Positions 41,101-53,100 of a stretch of 64,000 nucleotides of DNA are shown piece after piece (positions within the stretch are counted from its first letter, which is position 1; the number at the start of each line of letters is the position of its first letter). Under the pieces are notes generated by a model, which saw nothing but the letters and a program-made list of their open reading frames with translations, was not told the origin of the DNA and did no database searches. This stretch comes from Lycocorax pyrrhopterus obiensis (Eukaryota > Chordata > Aves > Passeriformes > Paradisaeidae). A program made the position numbers and the translations under genes. Location: the NCBI GenBank assembly GCA_014706295.1, contig JACSVZ010000004.1:86373047-86437046 (forward strand), given 5' to 3'.

Positions 41101-44100
41101 AGAGAATTTGCCAACTTTGATTTTGATATCTGGAGGAAAAAATACATGCGATGGATGAACCATAAGAAGTCTCGTGTGATGGACTTCTTTAGAAGGATTG
41201 ATAAAGATCAGGATGGAAAGATTACAAGACAGGAATTTATCGATGGAATTCTTTCTTCAAGTAAGTTTTAAAATTAACGTAATGTTGAACTTAGAACAAA
41301 CATCTCATGAAGTCTTATTGTCTAGATCGTCTACACTATGCAGTTTATTATGTTAGAAGGTCACAGATTTCCTTTTTGAATTTATCAAGTATTGCTTTAC
41401 AATTATATTACTTGAAAATATTTCTAGATTCTAGAAACTCTTTCCAGTTATTTTACATTGTGAATTGGGTTACAAATGTCACGTATTAGACAATATTATT
41501 GTCTAATTAGTAGTTTGCTTGTTTACTGAACTCAGATTGTCATTCTTGTAGTATACTAGCTACTTCAACAATTACTTTTTGATTGATTACTCATAGTAGT
41601 AAAAAGTACCTTATATAACCTACAGATGATTTTCAAAATCAGTTCATAGGATCGTATGATTTTTATTAAAGAACTTACATGGAATAGTCTCAATTATAGA
41701 AGGAAACTGTAATTTTTGAAACCAGTGTTTCCATGAGCCATGACAATATTCATATACCTATATAATAAGGCTTAAAATGCTGAGCAGTCAAACTAGGAAA
41801 GGAATTTTCCTGGCTCTCGTGATGGATTGGTATTCCTTAGGTATGCACAGCTGGTGGTAATGTAAGTCTTCCACATCATGTTTGTGATCATGTTTCCTTT
41901 TAGGAACAGACTCATAACAGATAAGGGCCTAATACTTAAAATAATCTTTTATCTTCAGATCATGGAGTCTTTTGCTTTGAACAGTAATGATTCGGAGTTG
42001 GGCTGCTCCTAGCATTTCATTTTAGTGTTACGCAGTAGGAGAATATTGTACTGTGTATATTTCCCCCCTACTTTAGGAAATAGAGTAAAAGATCACTATA
42101 TGTGAATATTGCTGTTTTGCTTGAATTAACAAAAATTTATGAAAAAAACCTGATACCACCAAGAGGTTAAATAGTTTACTCTTTTAACTCAGTTTTTATC
42201 AGTTTATTATGACTGCCAAACACTCCTGATATAATCCCTGTTCATCACCTTGAAATTTTCTTTGACCATTTAATCGAGTATCTCCGTGTGGGTTAATACT
42301 CTGCATTGTGAACTTGGTCTAAAGAAGGACTTCATGGAACACTATGCATGGATTTACATTGGGAAGGCTTTGCATTCCTGATTTAATCAGCAGTGAAATG
42401 CTTGCTTGACATCTCCTCACTATTTATCTTGTTAATTTCTGGTATTTTATGCACTTTGAAGGGTCAAAATGTTAACCCTCCCCCCAACATATCTTGCAAT
42501 TTAATCTGTGCCCTTGCTTTTGTGTCTGTGTTCAAGCCACACTATGGTACTCATTTTAATCCAATATCTGGGTAACACTGGAGATCCAGATTGGGTTTTT
42601 TTCCAGAAAGATTCCTTCACTTGTTTGACTGTCGTTATTTTTTTGATAAGCACTATCTGTCACCAAATGCGTAATCACCTTTTGATATTTTTGATAAAGC
42701 CTCTCATTGTAATGGGATTGAGAAGCCAAAAAATTTAACTTGTGTTGTTGTCTTTGTCCTGCAGAATTCCCTACAAGCCGACTTGAAATGAGTGCTGTTG
42801 CAGACATTTTTGATAGAGATGGTGATGGATATATTGACTATTATGAATTTGTAGCAGCTCTTCATCCAAACAAGGATGCATACAAGCCTCTCACAGATGC
42901 TGACAAAATTGAAGATGAGGTATATTCTCTGCTTTCTTAGGTTGCATTCTATTCTCCTGGAGTAACTTTTTACAATAATTCCTTTTATTTTCACTCCTAT
43001 GTAATTTGAAGTTTACTAGGTACACAAATCTTTAGAAATGTGATATTTACGGTAATTATCCTGTTGTGGTTTTTTGCAGGTTACAAGGCAGGTAGCGAAA
43101 TGTAAATGTGCGAAACGGTTTCAGGTGGAACAGATTGGGGATAACAAGTACAGGGTAAGTCTTTAAAGGACCTCAGTTCTATCAGCTGTCTTCATATGAC
43201 ATGGTTTACATGAGGAATTAGGCTATATGAATTCACAAGAATCTTGAATGACAATTACACATTTTCTTTAAGAGTGTCAAAATTTTTTTTGTCTTGTTAG
43301 AACACGTAGACTAAAAATATGGAAAATTGCTGCTGCTTGTATTTCTTTTCGCTTAAACTACTGAAGCTGTTTTCAATCCGGAATTTTTAAGAGCTAACTG
43401 CACACATCCATACACAGGCATACATACAATATCTCCTCAAAAGCTGGTATTTTTGCCTGGATACTTTAAGTGTTTAAACTATAGCTGATTTTCTATTAGT
43501 TTGATAAAAACAGTGACTGATATTTTCTTGTGGTATTTGTGTTGTATTTCAAAAATCTTTTACCAAAGTGTAGTCAATCATTTTTACACTCTTTTGTCAT
43601 TTTATTGGAACACACATACTTCTGAAGTATAAGCGAAGTGTTAGATACCCGCAGAATGATTTTAGATCCCAGAAAAATAAATATCACACAGTAGAGAAAG
43701 ATCTGCTACCCCTGGATTCAATAACCAGAACAATTTCAGGTAAAATATGCAATATTTGGCTAAGAGAGATTAGTAAGTACTTGTAGATGTTAAGAGACCA
43801 CAGAAACAGCAATGGGAAGGAAACGAAGGCATTGAATATTTTCCAATATTCAGTCTCTGGATGGCTAGCTACCTGCTCATGTCTCAAGTAGATACTTTAT
43901 TTAAAATGTCTAATGTGTTAGTTTGCATGTGTTCTAGAGTCATGTAGAGAATTTCCTGTAAACTAATCGTGTCTTTCTTCCATTTTTCATTTCTTATCAG
44001 TTCTTCCTGGGAAATCAGGTATAAACCAGTGGAATGTGTTATGAAGTTTCTTTTTTTCCTTTTTTTTTCTTTTTTTTCCCCCCCTTTTCTAACGCATAGT

Positions 44101-47100
44101 GATTTAAGCTTGCAACGGTCAGTCTTCTTGCCATCCTTTCATTTTCAGCCATTCATTGCTGGTCAGCTGTGGTATTTTTTTAAATGCTATGGGGCATTCC
44201 TTGTCTCAGGATCCCTCCTCTACAATCCCTCACCTGCTTTTTTTGGCCATTTTTCTCATTAAGGAGATTACTTTTAAAGGAACCAGATAATGGTCAGCAG
44301 CAATTCCCGTAGCAAAAAATCTTGAGCATTTAAACTGCAATTGTAGAGATTACGATTATCTAATCAGTTTTGAGTTTTATAGTTGAATCCTTCAAAATTC
44401 TGTAATATCTTTTTTAGGCCATTCGATTAAGGGCTAATCATGGTAAACAGATCCCAGTGTCGTATCACTTATTTATTGCAAATTGCACAAAAAATACTTT
44501 CATCTTTGCAAAAAAAGGTACAATCTCTACACAATCAAGCAGACTGACGAAAAACCTAGCTGATTGTTGCTATTTTATGTACTAAGACAGTGAATCATTA
44601 AATACATATTTTGGAACTAGGCAAAATAAAATTGCTGTTCCCATTTAGACTAATCCTTCTCCCAAAGTGTTTTCAAGGATCTGTGGCAAGTCTATAATGT
44701 ATCGGAGCTGTGTTTAAGAATACTTTGTGTCAGCTGGGTCACTGGTGAGTCCTCCCTCAGGAGGAAACGCTACCCAGCACTTTCTCCTGTGCCACACACT
44801 GATACGTAGCTTCCTGAAGTGCTAAATCAAATCTGCCCCGTAAGAATGGAAACACCTTATGCAAACCAGACATCAGATACTCTTACTGTCTTATGCTTTT
44901 AAAAAGGCAATAACAGATGTAATCCATTCTGGACACGTTAGTGTTAACAGCAATAGCCATTTTAAATCTCAAGATGTTGAAAATGTGGGTGCACTCTTGT
45001 TTGCTAGCAGAGACTGTTGAAGTATAGAAGAAAGTGCAGAGCAGTGGATAATCTTGCCACATGCCTCAAGCAATATATCTAAGCAATAATTTAAAATATT
45101 TTCCACATATAGAACAAGTCTCTTTTTGAAAGAACTGTTTGAAATTATGTTAATCCTCTTATCTGTCATCTGTACGCTCAGATCTGGGAAACATAAGCAT
45201 TTCTTGAGAGCATCTAACTCTTACTGATGCAGAACGGCACCTACAGGCTATTGTCAAGAAGAGGCCTTTTTGTAGCTTAAACTCCTTTATGTTTTCCCTC
45301 TGGATATTTGAAACAATGTTAAAAACTGTTTAAAGAAAGTTGGTATCCAGCTATTTTAGGAAGGAAATCAACTGAGTAACCATGAGAAGAAATGCCATGA
45401 TAGATACTATTGTATTACTGTGTTACTTTCCAGCCCCAATATCTGAATTAACCTCAGCCAGGTGGGCAGTTTCCAAAGTACACTGTGTTTGACCCTTGGT
45501 GTACTTGCCTGATGGGGTCTAACTGACTAATTAGTTTGGGACAGGGAAAAAAATAAAGAAAAGAAGGAAGATACTATCTTCAGAATTGCTAGAAAAAACT
45601 TTTGGTAGGAACAAGCCAATGAAAATAAACAGCATCAATTTGAATGCCATTTTTTAAAAACTTTGATATACATATATGAAATGGTTCTTTGTTTGGCACA
45701 TATTGAATGCATTATTAAGCCCTTGCAATAATGCTCATGTGAATGTTCTTACTTATAACAAATACAATTTATTATTGAATTAAGAAGCAAGCTTTGCTTT
45801 TGTTTGGTTCCTAAAAGTAATATTCCTTTAAACTTATTCTCTCTTCTTGGCTTGAGTAGTTCCAAACAACTAAAGTCATCTAACACGTAGGGAGCACGTT
45901 TGTTGTGTGGTTTGTTCAGTCCCCTCATGGAGCAAGTAGGTACAGTTGAATTATGGCCAGCCTTCTCCAAGGGTCAGAGATTGTCCCAAAGAGGTGCATT
46001 CGACTCCCATTGGTTTCAGTGAGTGCTCTGCATGTTTGCGTGAGAGTGCACTGCACTTGGCCTGGTGATCTGCTATCAAAATACTTTAGTACTGCTGTCT
46101 AAAACGTACTGAATTCTTCTGGTTAGTTTTCTTAAGATTGTGAGGTCAACATTTTTGTCCTGCTTTCTTTGATTGGAATTTGAGTGAAGGTACCGCGTGC
46201 AGGTTTTGTTACACAGGTTTCAAGAGCGAAATATACATTAGGTCTGGCCATCAGCCCAAAGGAACAATGGACTCATACACGAACTTAGTCTGAAACAGAT
46301 TGTTGTGCATCTCTGAATGGTGAAGAACCTTGATATGTAGACACAGGAATGCAGACATAATGATAGTTATTAATCATTCATTGCTTTGTTAATGTTCCCT
46401 TCCCCACGTGCACCTTGCTATAGGGAAGCAGTGTCAGCACCGTAGTGCTATACTTTAAAATATTCCCATAGATGGATCAATTGATAGAACTGTGCAACTC
46501 ATAACACACTGAATTTCCAGACCATATACTGATTGTTTGAAGTGATGCTGCCTTCCTTTCAGCTGACAACATTAAAAATCAAGACTGTTGCAGACAAGTG
46601 TTTGCTTAAGATTTTACCATTGAAATAATGCAAATAGGTCTTCATTAATTTGCACAAAAGCAGACTGTAACCAATTAAATAATGTACTACTAATTTTGCT
46701 TCCTTTATGACCTCAGACATTTGAGAATCAAGCATAAAATTAAACCTGAGTTTCTTTCTTACCATCTTGCCATCTTCTTTTGATTAATGTAGTGCCATCT
46801 GATTTGAAATCTTAACAGCTTTAATAATCTGCATAAATAAATTGATTTTTTTTTAGCATTTACTAATAATTAAATATCAAAATAAACTTTTTTAAATGTC
46901 TGATTTTTTTTAACCTATCAGTGTTGAACTGCATCTGAATGACTGAGAACCTCAGACTGTCATTTGATTTTTATTCCAGTTTGGTGACTCTCAACAACTG
47001 CGCCTTGTTCGTATCCTAAGAAGTACGGTCATGGTCCGTGTTGGAGGTGGCTGGATGGCACTTGATGAGTTCTTGGTGAAAAATGATCCTTGCCGTGGTA

Positions 47101-50100
47101 TGTAACAGAACTGTTAAAGACTTGCAGCATATTATTTGGATGCAGTCACCATTCATTGTCTCAAGATGGAGATTGACTTGTATAAAATACCAGTTGTTGT
47201 AAACATCATCTCACTAAATGTCACGTTTTTGTAAACTTGAAATCACACAGTTGAGGTCCTCTTCAGTTGCACTGATGTATGTCTGGAATAACTGTGGTGT
47301 CTTTTGCACAGTTCCTTCAGTGTTATAGTGGTGTAAGTAAGAACTGAACTTAGCCCAGATAGAGTTTATGGCATGTAAGCGGCTTGTATGACTTGGCAGA
47401 AATAGTGCACAGAAATAGCGTCCAATAAAACCATCTCAGCAACACAATAAATCAAAATAAATTGATGAGTAACACCACCATCACAAAAAGCCCTGGCCAG
47501 TGACTGTTCCCAGTCTTTCAGTCTCTACCTCTGTAATCTTGTCTGTTCCTTGGCATCTTCCCCAGAAGCACTTTGTAGAGCCCTGAGCCTTATACAAAGC
47601 AAGTGGAAAATGTTCTGGTCCGGAGGAGGTTGTGCTCCGGAGGAGCAGGGAGTGCTCTGCCACTGAGCCCTCCAGGGCATTGCATCAGATGCGCTGTGTT
47701 CTCAGTACACAGCCATGGAAAGCCCACTTCTGCAGTGAGATGGCAGCCTCTGCCTGGCACTGTTCTTGGAGAAACAGTTGGAGAGGAGCCATTTGTGAAG
47801 GGAGTGGGAGATACACAAGTCAAATAGCAGCCAGAGTAGTAAAACTGCAGGAAAATGATAATGTTCACTATCTTCACAGTGACCTGATGTTCTGTAGCTA
47901 GGTAAATACCACCCTGTTAACTAGTAGCATAAAATATACTGGATTTTCACTTATTAGGAGTTCTGTAGAATATAATAATAATCATCATCATCAATATTGT
48001 AATAGCATGAGAACAGCACGGAAGGATTCAGGAGACGCAGGTGACCTAGTGAAGACAGTGAGATTGGCTTTCCTGTAGACCTTACTCCAGTGTCAGCCTT
48101 CTCATGCAGCTTCTACTTTGGGACAAGTTTCTAAACAACTTGATACAGACCTTGAGAGGGTGGAGACCTTATATTTGTAGCAGCTGTAATGCTAAGTAAG
48201 GGATGTTAAATCCAAAAAGAAGCTACCACAAAACCCTGTTAAATCCAAAAAGAACAGAACCCTGTAAGGATTTGCAGTGTGTCACTAAGGCCTAGAAACC
48301 TTTGTCTATGGGCTTAAAAGGTACCCATAAAACTTCTTATCATAGTATCATAAAACTGATGTCATAATCTTATGATGACATATGTGACTTTTTTAGCACG
48401 GTTAAAAATAGTCCTTTTGCTTACCAATGTATTGCATATATTGTTTATTAAATGTAAGAGTAATATTATATTTTTTGGTGTTACCACAGGTCTACCTGAA
48501 ATTTAACACCTGATTTTGCACTATAGAAAAGTCATTTATGCCTGCAGAGTCATACTTCTTTTATTGCTTTCTACTTCTATTGCTCAAAAGCACAGGGTAG
48601 TAGAAAATAAAATGTGCCTCAGAAGGTCTGGCTTCATTGAAGGGTTAACTTGGTTAGTCTATTGTATACCAAACATTTTTCTCAGGCCAGTTGATGACTG
48701 TTGCAACTCATTCCTAGGCTGACTGAGAGACACAATAACTGTCCAAACAGTCCTCAGTATTGTCTATAGTACTTTATCCCTTTTTCTTGGGTATATGTGA
48801 GCAGCTGTCAACACAGTGGGTCTCAAGAATACTGTTCTCTGTCAAATCAGCATCACTGGACATTGTGCCTTGGTACCTAATCCTTGTCTGGTTGAAGTCA
48901 GTGAAGCAGGTTCAAACTTTTCCTAAACCACTTCACCTAGCAAATTTGCATTTCCACCACGTGCTCCTCGTGTATTCAGATAAATCACATTGCAAAGAAC
49001 TGTTGTCATATACAGCTTTAAAAGTATTGCACCTAGTCATATAAAATCACTTTAGCTTATATTACTTCTTTATGTCAGCAGATAAATACCGTTGTTACAC
49101 AAGTGTATTGTAGCCAAGTCTGTCCCAACACCATTTCCTTTTTGCCTAGAAGACCTTTGAGAACTCACCTCAGAGCACTTAGGGACAGCTTTTGCTCAAG
49201 TCCTGTCTTTTGGCCTGGTGCTCCAAGTCTCTTGCATATGCAGCTGCTGTACTTGATTTCTTCTCCTGCTAACGATTTTCTTTAATGTGACCCATGTCCT
49301 GTGTCATTTTTTCTAGTTCATCATCACGGGAGTAAAATGTTACGTTCGGAATCAAACTCTTCAATTACCACTCAGCCTACTATAGGTTGGCAAACCCCTC
49401 TCTTTGTCTCCTTCTCCTCTTCTTCTCTCTCTTCATTTCCTTCCCGCTTTTTTAATATATATATATACTTTTAACTATATGCTTCACCCATCATATTTAG
49501 CTTAACATGTTCCTACATGGGCTGGTGCTTTGCAAGCTAATTTTTTGACACGCTTGAAGAGTGTTTCAAAAACAATTGTCATTCACACTGACACAGTTAA
49601 ATGCTAACATGTCTTGCATTTATTCATGCAGAACAGTCTCTCATATGTGTGTTTGTATGTGTGTGTGAGTGCTTAGCCACCAATTACCTCATCATAGTTT
49701 GGGTTTTATGTTCATCATTGCATGTTGCCAAACTACATAACTTCATAGTTTTGAATAAATATATTTGCTGCTTTCCTGTAATTTGTATTTAGCTATTTCT
49801 TCTAGAACATCCAAGCAAGTATTATTTATTATGAATAGCTGTAGAGTTAGCAAAACTGCCCATCAGGTTGTGTCTATGCATTAATAGTTGATTGATTAAC
49901 AATGATTTAGCACGTTGAGCATTCCATTATCACGCTGACTTCCTTTGACAGTGGTTCATTCCTGCTGGCATAAAGTATTAGAATAAGCAAGTTCTGCACA
50001 TAACTCTTCTGTGTCCAAAATAAATGCATTACACAGTAATGCATTTTATTTATTGTTAAAATGTGTTGGAGTTGGCATGGCAAAAATGGCAATAAACAGC

Positions 50101-53100
50101 CTTGTGACAACTTTCATATCTGACTCAATGAACACCTTTCTTTGCAGCTAAAGGGAGGACAAATGTGGAGCTGCGTGAAAAATTCATTTTGGCAGATGGT
50201 GCCAGTCAGAGCATGGCAGCTTTCCGACCGAGGGGCCGTAGATCACGACCCTCTTCAAGAGGTGCTTCTCCCAACAGATCTACTTCTCTGTCAAGTCAAG
50301 CTGGCCAGGCAGCTGCCCCACAAGCTGTTACTGCAAGTACACCGAAGGTAAGGAGAAATGTACAAAACTGCACTGGTTAACAAATGGGATATAGATTGAA
50401 TTTTTGGGTTTTTCCTTGCTCCAGTAATATTGGTGCTTTCTCCAGCTGATGGAGAAAAAATATCTCCATTTTATTTAATAGTCTGGGGAGGATCTGAGAA
50501 GTGTTTTCAATGTGTTTCCTCTACTGTTTGTTTGCAACATGGCAGTAGAAGAATTTTCTACATTTAAGGTGCCACTTGAGCTAACCGGCAATTTGGGAAT
50601 TGCTCTGAAAGATCAACAAGCCTCTCCATTTCATATGAAAAATAAACTCTGTCATCTCTTCATTTTAGAACATTTGTCATTAACTCTTTCTGCTTAGTTT
50701 TTATTTCTACTGAGATTTGATCTCTCTATAAAAGCCTGGGTATCCTTCTCCATGACGTTTTTTTCCTCTACTGTCCTTCATATTTTGATTTACCATTGTT
50801 TCATGCAGACACCACATCATTTAACACGCAACTATGGTAAACCATGGTTGACAAACAGCAAAACATCAACTCCCTCTAAGCCACCAGAATCCTCAGACTA
50901 TCAAGGGTCATCTGCAGAGGTACAGTAAGGACAGAAATTCTAGTCTAATGACTTCCTTCACTAAAACTGTCACTTCACTAACAGCCACTAGAGTTTCAGT
51001 GCTTCACAGCTGCAACATCTGTGCATATTAATACATTGTCTTTATTTTAGACCTTTGTCAAATTATTTCTTACCTTTTTTCCCCTCAAGTTTTTTGGGGG
51101 TTTTTTGTGTTCTATTTTTCATGGTTTTTTAATTTTAGGAAAACTCAGCCTCAATGAATTTATATCTAAAGCTCAAATGGTTAATAAAGCATAAAAGTAT
51201 GGAATGAAATGGTTGAGTAAATGTGGAAAAGTACTTTTAAAAAAAATAGTAAAGCATTTTGTGTACTTTGCAGGTTTCTTTCCTAAAATTGTTTACTTTG
51301 AGTTCATGAAGTACTACAATGTTTCTGAATTGCAAGCACAAGATTAATAAATCATGATCCCTAGTGCAAAACCACTAAATAAAAAAATACCAAATCACTG
51401 TGAAGAAGATGGCACAAAAGTCTGAATGTGATCTATAAATCTTTACAAGAACTGAAAGTTTTGTTCAGGGGGGTAGTGACCAATCATTGCTCTAACAGGA
51501 TAGCTATTTGATGACTTAACAGGAAACTAGCATGGCTTACATGGAAATTGCTAGTATAGCAATTAGGATTGTGCCGACAATTAGGCTGTACGACCAAAAT
51601 TTGGAGGGGCTTTGAGCCAAAGTGTTTCCTCTAATGTCATTACAGTCAGTGAAAAGATTGCAGCTGGATCATGCTGCACACTGATGTGTCATTTGTGGGA
51701 GTTACTCTTGCCCTGGGTTGGATGGAGGGCTTGGAGAGGAGAAGCTTGTGCTACCACCCCCTCTGTTGTATCTGCTTTTCACAAATCTGCACTTTGCTGC
51801 CTATTGCTCTTCATGTGACACCTTCCTGGTGCAAAGTTTCCATAACCTCAGCATGGCTTTGCTCAAAGATGCACAACAAACTTCTCCCCCCCTCCTTCTG
51901 TGCGTGTTGTGCATACTGCAGGTGTGTCTGTGGTTACAGCACTGCAAACACACAGGGCTGTTGCTTAGAATGTTTAACAGCACAGAGTTTAGTCAGTTGT
52001 CAGTTTCTAATATATTCCTGTATTTTCTTTCCTCTCTTAGCTGGTAACTGCAGTGAAAGATTGATTGATGGTACATTAAAGGGTTTATAGACATGGAAAG
52101 GTGTTGTTTTCATTGAATTACAATGACAGGAAAGCAGCTGGCCTGATTTCATATGGGGGCACTGTATTTCTTATCTGCTCTTCCAACTGCCAGTAGTTTC
52201 ACTGAGTTCTTTTATGTAAACCAGTGTGGTTTAAGATTATAAATGGAATGGTTAGGGTGGGGTAGGTTGCAGTGAATTTCTAAGGCATTCTGCACCATTT
52301 ACTGCCCAAGAGAGCAGTTATTCATTTTATATGTAAACTGCAGTTCTGCTTAGGGCAAAACTGAAGAACAGGCTAGTTTTATTTTTTGCACTGGTGCTTC
52401 TAACCCAACTCCTTGCCCAGAGTGCAGCAGCTTCAGTGGAGGTAACAGTGTTCCCTTTCTCCTTATCCTCCCAAGCAGTGTCTGCATAGCAGAGATTCCC
52501 AGGGCGTGGCTGGCTGTATGTCAGGCACTGCACTTGGCTTAAACGAGGGTTTAATGTTGTGACCTGCCCTGTCAGAGCCAGCAGGTTGTCTGCTCTGCAG
52601 CACCTCAGCGCTCTTCTGTTCAGAAGTGCCAGAAGTGGCCTGAACTGGCAGCTGCCAGGCAAGCTCCTGCCGGGCCTCTGCTCTGTTCTTAGCTCAAGGC
52701 AGCTTCCAACACACTCCTCTGCATCTCAGTTTTCAGTACCTAATTCTGCCTACAATTGTATGGGGATCAAAGGCACAGAACACAGGATCCTGGGATCCAG
52801 GCTACTCCACAAACTGCATTCATCACTGCACTGTTTCTTCTTATTTTTGGATATTTATGTAGTATTTTTGTATTAATTAAATGACTATGAATACGGTAGT
52901 TTTCCTCTTATTTGCATACACCTCTTATTTAGTGAGTGATATGCATTTTGAGATCGGAGGATTCAATTTTTGTGGCTGTGAAAGAAATTTTCTGATTTGG
53001 TGCAGATTGTAAATCAAGACTCATTTCAGAAATAAGAAAGCAGGCAGGGTAACACTGTGTAGTAGAGACACTGTAAGACAGTATATTGACGACTGGAACT

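Noticed and set aside
42920..42940. Read-through of exon w27 into the next intron (EVYSLLS and stop)
   Set aside because: The GTATAT donor and the in-phase w28 acceptor give a perfect GAR continuation; intron retention would truncate the protein before the domain.
44091..44105. TAACGCATAG after the pyrimidine tract as an extra acceptor and exon
   Set aside because: Every frame after it that fits phase 0 hits a stop at once (TGATTTAA), and no DST peptide matches.
51612..52090. Overlapping plus-strand frames of up to 139 codons in the w33-w34 intron
   Set aside because: Three different frames are open at once, cysteine-rich by chance composition, with no family match and no paired splice sites.
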